Positions 12,401 to 22,405 are shown, counted from the stretch's first letter. The stretch is DNA of 64,000 nt from Pteria penguin (GCA_035048485.1 CM068583.1:31671005-31735004); one strand, 5' to 3'. The notes: generated from the sequence alone by a model not told the origin. Numbers and translations are program-made.

Positions 12401-15400
12401 TATTTTCTTTTTATTTTGATATCTCTGAGGGTTTGAAGCAACAAAATATGTTATTAAAGCAAAGTTAATAACTTCAGCAATACAAGAAAAATACAGTTTT
12501 TGTTTATGCTTGCCCTAATTTTTAAAATTATACCGAATTGTAGAGTACAACTTTAAGGAGTGGAACAATACCCTCTAATTTCAATAACAACCTTGAGGGG
12601 GTCAATGTTAAGAAGAATCCCTTATTCTCCTCAGCTAAGCTATAGGTCTACACACGCTATTGAATTAAGTCAGGAACGGCGTAGGGAACTCTTGTTTTAA
12701 CGCTATTGATTCAAACGCCGCCTGTGATTGGACAACCAAAATTAAAAATAAAAAATAAAAATAAAAATTAAAAAAAAAATTTAAAAAAAAACATTCAGTA
12801 ATATAAATATCCAGTAATGATGAAATGATCGACAGACCAAAACAGTGAACTAACCATCAAAGACTCAAATAAATTAATAACGAACAAAAATAAACTTGTG
12901 TATCTTTTTCCCTGTAGTATAGTATTCACTGTTATCAAAGTAATTTTTGATATCTACTAGAACAGTCTTAAAAGAATAAATACCCCACCGCTGCATAAAC
13001 ACTAAATACTGCAGCCAGTGATACCCAAAGTATTGGATGTAGATTACACTGGAAGACTGAAAAATTTTGTGAATTGACCTTTGATACATGACCTTAAATT
13101 CAAGATCAAAATCACAGGGTTATAATTAAAGAAGTGAAGTATCAAAATATACAAAACTGCAATGTTATGACCCAGACACAATTTTGACCATGGCATGCAC
13201 TGTTACTTTGACTTTTATACAACCTTGGGTAAAGTCATGATCCCTGCAGTATTAACAACAGTTGTGTGAAATTTTATCCAAATCGAACGAAGCAGCGAAA
13301 TTGAAGGCTCAAATATGAATTTACAATAACAACTATGATCTTGACTTTAGATATATTACATTGATTCAAAGCCATTTCCCACCCTTTGGGCATGAACAAC
13401 AACGTCAATCACGTGAAATATCATAGTTACCATGTGCATTGTACACTTGACCTACGAGATAAGATAATTGTAAAATTACGGGCACGAATTTGGACGATAC
13501 TTATGTGCAATGTGACATTGACCTTACAAACATGACCTTGGTTAAATGTCATGACACACTCTTGGGCCATGGACAACAAATACATGAAGTATAATCATTA
13601 TGCAAGTTAGCATAAAGAAGTTATGGCCCGGACTTGGAATTGAACAGTTCAGCGGACAGATCAAAGATACAGACAAGCGGACAGACGGATAGATGAACAG
13701 ACAGGCGGTGGTTCCTAACTTGTAGAAGATTTCTATATACCCATCCCAATTTTTTTGCAGATGTATAATAAATAGCATTGTCATTGCTAAATACAAATGC
13801 GGTCTACCGACCAAAATTGTCTCCAGACCACAAGCTTGATCTTGATATTAAAGTCATATTAAATACCTGTCATTCAAATGTTATGATCAGTGTTTAAGTT
13901 CTTTAAAAGTAGGCCAAATTCCAAGGTCATCGACCTTTGTTGTCATTTGAAAGGGCTTCATTTGTTGAGTTTGTATTCCAAATATGAAGTCTTTATTTCT
14001 CATGGTTCAAAGGTTATGGCAAAGGTTAAAGTTGATAACATACAAACAAACAGACAGGACAAACCAATATGCCACCGATGTTTCGATCCGGAGTATAAAA
14101 ATAGGTTTAGTTGGTTTAATGTGTTCCTTGCTTTATGTCTAAATTTGCACCCGTGGTCACAGGCTGGTGTCCGTGGCTGTTACCTTAGCATTACCTATAT
14201 ATGCAGTCGTCGGTATTTAAATACAGAGGTTGGATGCTTTGTTTGTTTATTGTTTAACGTCACACGATGACATCTCGATTAGTGGGGGTGTTTTTGAGAC
14301 GGTATGCAGGATAATACAAATTGGACCTTTGCAACGGACCTACCCGAAGCAGTGAGGGATCTTTTACGTGCCACATCTGCCGTGACACCGGACATCGGTT
14401 TTAACTGTCTCATCCGAAAAACAGACACCGGCATGACTTGAGAGGGGCTCGAACCCGTTACCTCCCGGTCGCGCGATGAGCGCTCGACTACTAGGCCACA
14501 GAAGTATGTTCCGCCGGTTAGGTCATTACCATACGACAATAAAGACTTGTCCGTTCTAAAGAAGGGTGTTACAATACCAATCCTTACACTGTCATTACTA
14601 GAAAAACGCGACCACGACGTAGCTATGTTGTTAAAACGACACAGTATGCCATGGACACGACGTAATATATTGTTTCCGGGGGAGCAGGTCTGGCTCTTGG
14701 GGGAACGCTCACTCTATAGCTTGTTTTAGAGTGAGAATTCCCCAGGGGGAAGCTTCTGTTCAAGAGCCAGCCTTCCCCGGGGGAAGTCTGACTCTTGAGT
14801 GGGACCGCCGGAACAGACTGATCCACGCCGGCTCACGACACACGGCACAGACTTACAATGTATCTACGTAGTTCACGACGCTTCCTAACTACGGCGTTGC
14901 TCAGCAACGCTTACCTGAACATAACGTAATACAATGGTGTTTATTTGGCACAATAAGGCCCCCCTTAGACTTGCTCAAGTATGTGTTAAGAGTGTATTTA
15001 TGTTTTATATTTACGTATTATAGGGAGCACAGAATGGAGAATAGTTATTAATGAAAACATAGCATAGAGACTTGAGCAAGCCTGATCCCCTGAATATAAT
15101 GAATATACATATACACAGTTTCTCCTGTCATACTCAAAATAGTTTTTCTCTGTATATTGTCCCTTCTCCTTTAAACTGTATGACCTGAATCTTAACAATA
15201 ATGAACAATTACTGTGCATCGATTTTATATAATACAAAAAAGGCAACACCACGTCTTTAGACATAACCCTTATTTTTCTAAATTTATGCTATGATTGCAA
15301 ATATTCGGGGCATACGGCTTTAAAGCATTTATACTTCGGCATTGCCTTGTATAAAGAGGATTTATTTATCTACAGTGTATTTATTTATTTATTTATTTCT

Positions 15401-18400
15401 ACTTCTTATTATCATTATTACTATTATTGTTATTATTATTTGTAATTTAAGTGTTTACCAGACTGTTCTTCATTTGAATATACTTTAAAAGTCTCATATT
15501 CTTCAGGGATTGGTATGAAAATACTGATTTTTGCGAAATTCATTTTGCATATAGTGTCTCTGTTGTGATATATCACTTTCATAATTACAGGTTAATCAGT
15601 TGGAAAATGTAGTGAAGGCATTACAGCCGGTATGTACATGTCGCGGCATTAAATATGAACTAAAAAACCAATATCATTTATCTTCTTAAACAAAGAAAAC
15701 ATCAATGACCCGCGTAACATGTGATGCAAATGCTAAGATAGTTAAAAGTAATTACCACAATAAGATGCGTTTTATCTATCAACAGAGTAACACGGCGGCG
15801 CTGGATGCAGTTGTGAGTAAACATTTTGTGTAAATATATCACATAGGCAAGTCTGAATACATTTTATCGTGTCAGCATCGAAATTCTTTCAACTATTGCT
15901 TTTCAAGAAATTCAAAATATGAAATATGTATTTTTATTGTAAATTTGGTGAATTTCAGAAAAATATGAGAGCAAGCGTCAATCAAATGGAAGTGATTAGA
16001 CCAAAGCTATCGGTAAGTGTGCGAGTTTAAGTAACATTAAACTGCAGTGATAAATTATATGAAACGAAGTTTCTAAAATTATATCACTTTACAGCCACAC
16101 TCATGCAAGCTATTGTTACAGGCTGGAGTCACTAAAGTTATTGCTGAACTGAAAGCGGCAACTGTAAAACTCCAACAAAACGACGCCTTAAAAACGGTTT
16201 GTGCTCTTACTTCAGATTGAATTAAGTATATTATACAATTTGTAATCAAGTATGTAATCATGAATACAATTTGTAATTAAGTATGTAAACATACAATTTG
16301 TAATTTCTATATGCAGATTATCCCAATATATTTACCTAAGAAATCATGTTCATGTAAAATACGAAAGTAACTGGTGTCACATGACTATGGTACTAACAAC
16401 AATATACCACAGTGGACATTCACGGACCCCTGAAATTCAGAGTTGAGACCAGGTGCCAGGGAGGAGAAAGCGTCTCCCGTATGGCTATCCACACCTGTCA
16501 TGAATGCTCATGCTCAGTCTGCACTATATATATGACATATGTATATGGATTCTAAACTACGAATTCGTTTAAAGTTTTGTATGTACAAGTATAAATCTAC
16601 AGGATCGGCGATATAACAGTGCTTATGATATTGCGCTCTCCACGAAATACGTTTTGATTGTTACAGCTCGCCAACAGCTTTATCAATGACATACTGCGGA
16701 TCGTGGATGTATTCAACAACTTCACAAAGAAAGCCGTAAGTAGTTAGTACTGTTTCTTGCATCCAGCTTAATTGTGCAGTTCAAAATGACATTTACGCAA
16801 ATTTACTTAAGAGATGCAGGTATATGATATATTTAAATATTTTATCCATAGAAAATCCACTAAACTTCAAGTAGGTGGTATTAATGAAAGTTACTATAAT
16901 ATCTACTCTAAAATATTAAATTGATAGAAACATATAATATGATCAAAGATTTCTATGGCATTACGCCATTTAGAATTGATTTTTCTAAAACAGATGTTCC
17001 ATTACATGTTATTTCTATCTGTACCACAGAGCTTACAAGAGGGTGCAAAGACCCTTTCTAACTAAGACAACAAATTATGATACATACAAATTCATATAGT
17101 TATATAGTTTATACAAATCGCATTTCCTTTATATACTAGATACACCATGACATGGGAAAATGTAGACCAATCTACAACGTGTATAACAGTATCATAAGCG
17201 TATCCTTGTGCAGTTACACTGTAGATTCTCTGGTAGGTAGTAAGCAGCTGTGCATCATTAATGTATCAGTGCATGTGTAGATACATTGTAAATTCTCTGT
17301 TAAGCCACATCAAATTTATTATTAGTTCTTCAAGAGCGACCGCACCTAAAATTGCCAATTTCAAATTTTAATATTAAAAAAATAATTCCGTACGAATTTT
17401 CCAATCGAACGTTAAGAGCTATTTTTCCTTCTAGATTTGGCACTAAGCTTCCTTAATATGCTTTAAAAAAGATGTTACTGGTCTTCATAAACGACCTGAT
17501 AGATTCCCGAGTCAGAATTGTACACCAAATTGATGTTGATTTGCGTTTAAATCTTTTTTTATTGCTTAAGACATCGATATTTTCAAAATGAGGCAGATCT
17601 TATAAATATTTCATGACTTCTGTAACTCTATAGGTCCTTATTTTGTCAAACTTTTGTAATTTCAACTTCATTTTTAAAATTATTTTAATTTATTTTTGCG
17701 CCCGCAAAAAAATGATCACATATGTCTGAAGAACTAATAATTAATTTGGTGTGGCCGTAGATGGTACCACCATTGGTCTGTAAAAGTGTAATAACATTTT
17801 AGATTATCGGATTGGTGGTTAAAACAATAAAATGTATCACTGTGTAGTTACACTGTAGATTTTATGGTAGGTGATCTCTATCATAAATGTATCACTGTGT
17901 AGTTACACTGTAGATTTTATGGTAGGTGATCACCATCATAAATGTATCACTTTGTAGTTACACTGTAGATTTTATGGTAGGTGATCTCTATCATAAATGT
18001 ATCACTGTGTAGTTACACTGTAGATTTTATGGTAGGTGATCACCATAATAAATGTATCACTGTGTAGTTACACTGTAGATTTTATGGTAGGTGATTACCA
18101 TCAAAAATGTATCACTGTGTAGTTACACTGTAGATTTTATGGTAGGTGATGACCATCATAAATGTATCACTGCGTAGTTACACTATGGAAATTATGGTAG
18201 GTGATCACCATCATAAATGTATCACTGTGTAGTTACACTGTAGATTTTATGGTAGGTGATCACAATCATAAATGTATCACTGTGTAGTTACAGTATATAT
18301 TTTATGGTAGGTAATTACCATCATAAATGTATCACTGTGTAGTTACTGTGAAGGTTTTATGGTAGGTGATGACCATCATAAATGTATCACTGTGTAGTTA

Positions 18401-21400
18401 CAGTTAAGATTTTATGGTAGATGATTACCATCATAAATGTATCACTGTGTAGTTACAGAGAAGATTTTATGGTAGGTAATTACCATCATAAATGTATCAC
18501 TGTGTAGTTACTGTGAAGATTTTATGGTAGATGATTACCATCATAAATGTATCACTGTGTAGTTACACTATGGAAATTATGGTAGGTGATCACCATCATA
18601 AATGTATCACTGTGTAGTTACACTGTAGATTTTATGGTAGGTGATCACAATCATAAATGTATCACTGTGTAGTTACAGTATATATTTTATGGTAGGTAAT
18701 TACCATCATAAATGTATCACTGTGTAGTTACTGTGAAGGTTTTATGGTAGGTGATGACCATCATAAATGTATCACTGTGTAGTTACAGTTAAGATTTTAT
18801 GGTAGATGATTACCATCATAAATGTATCACTGTGTAGTTACAGAGAAGATTTTATGGTAGGTAATTACCATCATAAATGTATCACTGTGTAGTTACTGTG
18901 AAGATTTTATGGTAGATGATTACCATCATAAATGTATCACTGTGTAGTTACACTATGGAAATTATGGTAAGTGATCACCATCATAAATGTATCACTGTGT
19001 AGTTACACTGTAGATTTTATGGTAGGTGATCACAATCATAAATGTATCAGTGTGTAGTTACAGTATAGATTTTATGGTAGGTGATGACCATCATAAATGT
19101 ATCACTGTGTAGTTACAGTTAGGATTTTATGGTAGATGATTACCATCATAAATGTATCACTGTGTAGTTACTGTGAAGATTTTATGGTAGGTGATGACCA
19201 TCATAAATGTATCACTGTGTAGTTACAGTTAAGTTTTTATGGTAGATAACTACCATCATAAATGTATCACTGTGTAGTTAGTGAGAAGCTTTTATGGTAG
19301 GTAATTACCATCATAAATGTATCACTGTGTAGTTACTGTGAAGATTTTATAGTAGGTGATTACCATCATAAATGTATCACTGTGTAATTACACTATAAAC
19401 ATCATTTATGTTCGTTTTATAAGCTTTCATTTATTAGCTCACATGAGCCAAAGGCTCAAGTGAGCTATTGTCATCACTCTTCGTCCGTCGTCCATCTGTC
19501 GTCTGTCATCCGTCCGTAAACTTTTCACATTTTCAACTTCTTCTTCAGAACCGCTTAAAGGATTTTCATGAAACTTGGTATGGATGAAGTACTAGGGGTC
19601 CTCTACCAAGTTTGTTCATTTCGTATAAATCCCTTATTAGATGGCGACACCATTGCTAAAAATAGATCTCAGAGGGTACCCCTCTTTGAAAATCTTCTTC
19701 TCCAGAACCAGTGTATAGACTATAAAACTAATGGCATCTGAGTGATCTAGAAGGATGTATGTCTCAAGTTTGTTCATATCGTTGAAATCCGATAAATAAT
19801 TTATGACATTTTTTGACGTTTCTTTGGACTTTGTAATTTTAATGCAAAAAAGATGTATTTTTTCTTTTAGTAAACATTGATGGATTAAATTTTTTCAATA
19901 TTTCATGTTTTGGACTTTTTATGAATTTTTCAAGACTTTCAAGAAAAAAAGGGAGGGGACAATTGGTGTAAACATTTCACATTTTGAACTTTTTCTTCAG
20001 ACTGGGGGCATACAGAGACAAACCGAATGCATAGGTTTGATCTAGAGGGATGTGTTAAGAAGTGTTGTTATTTTTGGTTCCGTTCCGAAATCAAATTTTA
20101 ACGCTTTTTTATGGTTGTTTTTTTTTGGACTTTGTAATTTTAAAACAGAAATGAGTTATGTTTTAGCTCACCTGAGCCAAAGGCTCAAGTGAGCTATAGT
20201 CATAGTGCGCCGTCCGTCGTCGTCGTCCGTCCGTATTTAACTTTTTCACATTTTCGACTTCTTCTCGGGAACTACATTGCAGATTTGGATCAAACTTTGT
20301 GTAAATTATGTACTCAAGTTCCCCTACTAAAATTGTGTTCGGGATCCAGATTCCCTCAGTAGTGAATCCAGGGGGGGGGGGGGGGGCAAAAGTGCCCAAA
20401 ACGGTACCCCTCTTCAAACATCTTCTTCTCCAGAACCAGTACATATATGGGGAAACTAATTGCATTTCAACAATCTATAAAGATGGGTTATTAAAAATTG
20501 TGTTCGGGGTTAAGATCCGTCAAATAGAAATTTACGCTTTTTTGACGTGTTTTTGCACCAAGTCATTTCAATGCAGAAAAGTGTCATGTTTTTCAGTTAA
20601 TTGATATTGATGTTTTCTTAATGACTATTGTGATCATAATTGTGGTAAGGAATATTATTGTGAAAGAATTTTGTCATTATCTCAATTTTTGGATTTCTTA
20701 TGAATTTTTGAACTTTTTCTACAGAACCACAAGAAAGATTTTAATGAAACATGGAATACATGAAGTACTAAAGGTCCTCTATCAATTTGGTAAATTTCAT
20801 CCAAATTGGTTAACAGATAATGCCACCATGTCTAAAAAGTAGGTTTCATAATGGTACATATACCACTTGGTAATTGAAATATGGAGAGTAGCGGTTCAAA
20901 TCCAGCTGTGGTCTAAATTTTTTTCATTTCTTTACACATCTAAATAAGTTTTTAGATGTTTCTCAACACTCAACATATGAAATTAGGCAATTTTAAGTTA
21001 GATCTGGACAATTATTTGAAACAATTTTTGTTCATGACCCAGACTTGAAATCAGTCAACAAAAGGCCCCACCTAAAGAAAATGACAAACTTGTTGCCCTG
21101 AATGACATCTTGCAGAGACAAAGGAAATGCTTAATATCAAAATCACCTGAATGGATGTGCAAAAAGTGTTGTTTTTTATTCTAGTCTAAAATAGAATTTG
21201 ACATATTTTCAACATTTGTGTTGACTTAGTCACAGTAATGCAAAAATAAATGAATTCTTTCTTCATGCATGACTGATCATCTAGGTACTCAGGTGAGCAA
21301 TATAGGCCCACTTGGGCCTCTTGTATTTATTTATGATTATTGAATATTATGTTAATATTGCAAATATAGTTCATTTAAACCTTCAAGGGTTTTATCTTGT

Positions 21401-22405
21401 TGGATCACAGGAATTAGAATTCGGACAAGTATATTACACTTTAGTCATGTACAACGTATATTATCCAGGAAATAAATTTTTACCTTTAATGTATCCTAAT
21501 AAGAATAGATGTGTGCAAACAGGACAGTACTATGCAATATTTATCCATTTATCGCATCTTATTTCATGAAATTATAAACTGATAATTTTTGTATGTTTTA
21601 CATTTGTTGGGGTTAATTTTGTTGTTTCTAGTTTTTAAGGGGTTTCTGGTGGCTATTTCTTTTAGGGAATTTATTTTTAATTTTGATTGGTTTTTGTTGT
21701 TGATATTGGGAGGTTTATTTGTAGTTGTAGATTTTTTTTTTGCTTTTTCTGGTTTTTTTTTTTTTTTTTGTTTTTGTTTTTGGGGTTTTTTGTTTGTTTT
21801 TTAAAGTTTTTGGGGGGTGTTTTTTTTTGCCTTTTCGTCCTTATCATTTAATAATTGGGGGTGCGGGGTTTTTTTTGGGGGGGGGGGTGTTGTTTTATAT
21901 TTTATTTAGATTTTCATGGGGTTTTTTTGTGCTCTGTATTTTGATTTTTTTCCCCTAGAATGGCTTCTGGTTTTCCATTGGATGGTGTATTTTCTTCTCT
22001 TTACCCATGGCTGTTTTTGGCACGAAGCTGTCCAACCTGATGAGGAATGTGGATTTTGTTAAAGAAGGCTGCAAAACTAAGTAAGAAAATAAAAGTAACG
22101 TAGTGATCGTTCTCTGAAGTAGTCGTTTTCTTTTCCCCATTTAGTATATCATATATATGTTATCTCGTTTATTTGAGTACTATCTTGTAACATCAGAATG
22201 CCATCTAAAATGGCTGCTAAAATATAGACTTGCTCTTGTGCACCATTGTTATCCCGTGTCCTTGATATTGTCTTAGGCTTAACATTCGTGTCACTGGGTA
22301 TACTTGATTTGACCTCGCCATGTTAGTTATAATACAAATATTATCCTTGGTACTATCTTCTTATAGGGCAGACGACGACCTCAAAAGGCCACAAAGGAAG
22401 TCCAG
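4830..22405 (+). CDS. PROM1: Prominin (CD133-like) pentaspan membrane protein, 3' part of gene
   Basis: Prominins are five-pass glycoproteins of plasma-membrane protrusions that bind cholesterol; this is family knowledge. Exons called: 4830-4909, 6547-6702, 6872-7004, 8030-8109, 8298-8427, 10044-10196, 15591-15629, 15786-15812, 15959-16012, 16122-16196, 16667-16735, 17140-17232, 21959-22080, 22367-22405. All have AG/GT borders and phases agree throughout (1250 nt). The order is: linker, TM3 (GLGCAGIVTLIVGLSIIGIV), cytoplasmic loop, TM4 (FLFLFGSLLMLLTTVLF), an extracellular loop of about 260 residues with several N-x-S/T sites, then TM5 starting at NGFWFS, the typical prominin position. The N-terminal half lies left of the window or beyond array A. 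The tail is uncertain: after 22405 either a weak donor (gttagc) is used or translation reads to a stop at 22434. Which prominin paralogue it is cannot be told. Confidence 0.92.
5540..5688. repeat. Two-copy 74-bp tandem duplication
   Basis: Two near-identical copies, differing by a few substitutions (catactg/caaactg, aaatga/aaaaga), in the intron upstream of the TM3 exon. Confidence 0.85.
6355..6434. repeat. (CATA)n then (CA)n microsatellite
   Basis: About nine tetranucleotide units are followed by about sixteen CA dinucleotides, roughly 110 bp upstream of the TM3-exon acceptor. Confidence 0.97.
6547..6702 (+). CDS. Prominin exon b (TM3)
   Basis: 156 nt. It encodes WYGGLGCAG followed by a hydrophobic helix ending near GIVFGSIGKCG, then a short polar cytoplasmic loop with two further cysteines. 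The acceptor is weak in pyrimidines (atcgtag) but is preceded by tactaat, a good branch-point match. Donor tc|gtgagt. Confidence 0.88.
6872..7004 (+). CDS. Prominin exon c (TM4)
   Basis: 133 nt. It encodes SVAFLFLFGSLLMLLTTVLF, a clear membrane helix, then the start of the second extracellular loop with a cysteine (ERYVCQP). Acceptor atttcag, donor aaag|gtgagt, phase 0 out. Confidence 0.9.
7030..7985 (-). mobile_element. 5'-truncated LINE (non-LTR retrotransposon) fragment, C-terminal region
   Basis: An antisense frame at 7929-7168 (253 codons, open further upstream to about 7980) reads LLYSCEIWGF, EKLHLKFCKYIL, then IPFKKAKLLCKFRCGN and RKCTLCDLNEIGDEYHYIFN-C. This combination, ending in a C-x2-C...H...C knuckle, is seen downstream of the reverse-transcriptase domain in jockey/CR1-like LINEs of molluscs. 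The polymerase domain itself is missing, so this is a dead 5'-truncated copy. The 3' end on the - strand runs into short ttgtca/cattgt hexamer repeats near 7045-7065 instead of poly(A), as in CR1-like elements. It lies in the intron between TM4 and the next prominin exon, opposite to the gene. Confidence 0.85.
8030..8109 (+). CDS. Prominin exon d (extracellular loop)
   Basis: 80 nt between tttacacag and gtaagt. It encodes VLNGSFSVTDILPYEAGYTP and a few more residues, with one N-glycosylation sequon (NGS). Phase 2 out. Confidence 0.85.
8298..8427 (+). CDS. Prominin exon e (extracellular loop)
   Basis: 130 nt between tttttag and gtaaat. It contains DIAFRNCKKNQGVYEAF, the conserved C-x(3-5)-Y region of prominin loops, and ends KTINNTKT. 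The exon end (caccaaaacg|gtaaa) is duplicated at about 8478 and 8551, before the 25-bp array. Confidence 0.88.
8428..9912. repeat. Minisatellite B, 25-bp monomers, about 52 copies
   Basis: From the prominin exon e donor to about 8607 there are two longer degenerate units that repeat the exon end and donor (gacaaaaacggtaaaat near 8479, gacaccaaaacggtaaaat near 8550). From about 8608 to 9910 there is a very regular 25-bp unit, ataacacaga + cgttttatat + ttata. Three monomer types alternate irregularly: cgttttat, tgttctat and ccttttat. Linked changes at two sites in each type show spread by copying rather than independent mutation. Confidence 0.96.
10044..10196 (+). CDS. Prominin exon f (extracellular loop)
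   Basis: 153 nt, phase 0 at both ends, between tttgcag and gtttgg. It encodes EVKSKLQNLTSSLAGPNLTS and onward to TLQQMSHQ, rich in Ser/Thr/Leu with two NLT sequons, and is predicted helical. Confidence 0.88.
10618..11290. repeat. 34-bp tandem array, degenerate at the edges
   Basis: The core unit gacacacagaacccactgat + ctatgccgcctcat is best preserved at 10915-11230; flanking units are diverged. Related single units appear at 11353-11440 and 14810-14880, so the array was once longer or has been dispersed. Unlike the other arrays in this gene, I find no clear match to a neighbouring exon. Confidence 0.88.
12170..12235 (+). promoter_or_regulatory. Promoter/first-exon-like patch inside prominin intron
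   Basis: A cacgtg E-box and a cggaag ETS-type site lie just upstream of an ATG at 12205, which is followed by seven codons (MDTDGGR) and a donor-like gag|gtaaat at 12226. This could be an internal promoter or part of a transposon carrying one. It is speculative. Confidence 0.25.
13080..13725. repeat. Dispersed GGTCA/TGACC-type repeat
   Basis: The stretch contains repeated phrases such as tgaccttg, gtcatgacacac and ggccatggacaac, and ends in gacagacaagcggacagacgg. The same phrases recur at 35.16-35.76 kb in a HELQ intron, so this is an interspersed family. Confidence 0.7.
14236..14506 (-). mobile_element. tRNA-derived SINE, full length or nearly so
   Basis: Read on the - strand it begins tgtggcctagtagtcgagcg (A-box-like), has ggttcgagccc (B box), then the shared core (gatgagacagtt...ggcacgtaaaagatccctca, ctgcttcgggt) and ends in a tail near gttaaacaataaac. 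The same core is found at 25.46, 43.55 and 46.67 kb. It can be taken for a tRNA gene but lacks a tRNA acceptor stem. Confidence 0.88.
14672..14800. repeat. Imperfect inverted repeat
   Basis: ctggctcttggggg at 14691 pairs with caagagccagcc at 14761, and gctcactcta at 14711 with tagagtgag at 14729, giving a two-part stem in a G/C-rich patch. No coding sense is seen. Confidence 0.6.
15591..15629 (+). CDS. Prominin mini-exon g (13 aa)
   Basis: 39 nt, phase 0 at both ends, acceptor aattacag, donor ccg|gtatgt. It encodes VNQLENVVKALQP, a heptad-like helical segment that continues the loop. Confidence 0.75.
15786..15812 (+). CDS. Prominin micro-exon h (9 aa)
   Basis: 27 nt between atcaacag and gtgagt, encoding SNTAALDAV. 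Phase 0 at both ends. It is short enough that gene finders often miss it; support is the exact frame and clean splice sites on both sides. Confidence 0.7.
15959..16012 (+). CDS. Prominin mini-exon i (18 aa)
   Basis: 54 nt between aatttcag and gtaagt, encoding KNMRASVNQMEVIRPKLS. Phase 0 at both ends. Confidence 0.78.
16122..16196 (+). CDS. Prominin mini-exon j (25 aa)
   Basis: 75 nt between tgttacag and gtttgt, encoding AGVTKVIAELKAATVKLQQN and DALKT. Phase 0 at both ends; amphipathic helix. Confidence 0.8.
16667..16735 (+). CDS. Prominin mini-exon k (23 aa)
   Basis: 69 nt between tgttacag and gtaagt, encoding LANSFINDILRIVDVFNNFT and KKA, with an NFT sequon. Phase 0 at both ends. Confidence 0.82.
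17140..17232 (+). CDS. Prominin exon l (Cys-rich end of loop)
   Basis: 93 nt, phase 0 at both ends, acceptor atactag, donor ctg|gtaggt. It contains GKCRPIYNVYNS and LCSYTVDSL; the G-x-C-x-P-x-Y...C pattern just before TM5 is characteristic of prominins. The last 26 nt plus the donor are the template-like sequence of the 55-bp array downstream. Confidence 0.88.
17205..19400. repeat. Minisatellite C, 55-bp monomers with a 385-bp higher-order unit
   Basis: The monomer is atgtatcactgtgtagttac + actgtagattttatggtagg + tgatcaccatcataa. About 28 copies run from 17830 to 19390, and two older copies start at the exon l junction (17205-17300). From about 18181 a block of seven monomers is repeated at exactly 385 bp (marker cactatggaa at 18181, 18566 and 18951), a higher-order repeat. 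Nearly every monomer contains tggtaggt or tggtagat, a 5' splice-site-like sequence. Confidence 0.96.
17304..17755. mobile_element. MITE-like element inserted in minisatellite C
   Basis: Inverted ends: gccacatcaaatttattatt-agttcttca on the left and, reversed, ggccacaccaaattaattat-tagttcttca on the right. The interior is AT-rich without coding sense. It separates the first two array monomers, next to the exon, from the remainder. Confidence 0.75.
19432..21313 (+). mobile_element. Hairpin-ended interspersed repeat: one partial and one complete copy in tandem
   Basis: Each copy starts with a short hairpin, agctcacctgagcc-aaa-ggctcaagtgagct, followed by cgtccgtcgtcgtccg. A partial copy occupies 19432-20160. 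A full copy spans 20161-21313 and ends at aggtgagcaatataggccca-cttgggcctcttgt. The same family lies at 30.65-32.34 and 38.34-40.40 kb in reverse. No protein frame is found. A non-autonomous DNA element, possibly Helitron-like, is one guess; its class is unproven. Confidence 0.82.
21589..21957 (+). other. G/T-only strand-asymmetric tract
   Basis: About 370 bases of almost only G and T, with T runs and long G runs (an 11-G run near 21880), ending at the acceptor of the TM5 exon. Frames read through it are artefacts of composition (FFFF/GGGG). It is a possible G-quadruplex or R-loop-forming polypyrimidine-like region. Confidence 0.9.
21959..22080 (+). CDS. Prominin exon m (TM5)
   Basis: 122 nt between cccctag and gtaaga. 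It encodes NGFWFSIGWCIFFSLPMAVF followed by GTKLSNLMRN: the fifth membrane helix and the start of the cytoplasmic tail. NGFWFS is the best single prominin signature in the window. Phase 2 out. Confidence 0.93.
22367..22405 (+). CDS. Prominin exon n (cytoplasmic tail, end uncertain)
   Basis: Acceptor cttatag; it reads ADDDLKRPQRKS, a charged cytoplasmic stretch. If the weak donor gttagc at 22406 is not used, the frame continues ten codons to TAA at 22434-22436. A possible last exon starts after acattttcag at 23640 and ends at a TGA near 23741, followed by an AATAAA at about 24155; its peptide (SITYTKIDLYI...) is not recognisable. Confidence 0.6.

Larger units (their letters stand above)
10197..15590 (+). 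other. Large prominin intron
   Basis: 5.4 kb without a prominin exon that I can support. It holds the 34-bp array (10.62-11.29 kb), a promoter-like patch near 12.2 kb, an A-rich tract (12.73-12.79 kb), GGTCA-type dispersed repeat (13.08-13.72 and 13.86-14.04 kb), a SINE (14.24-14.51 kb) and an inverted-repeat patch (14.67-14.80 kb). A missed small exon here is possible, since the loop is slightly shorter than in vertebrate prominins. Confidence 0.65.

Noticed and set aside
14453..14506. tRNA-gene-like A and B boxes
   Set aside because: They belong to the SINE head; no acceptor stem or anticodon arm closes.
21589..21958. Hydrophobic frames (FFFFF, GGGG)
   Set aside because: Product of G/T-only composition; not membrane proteins.
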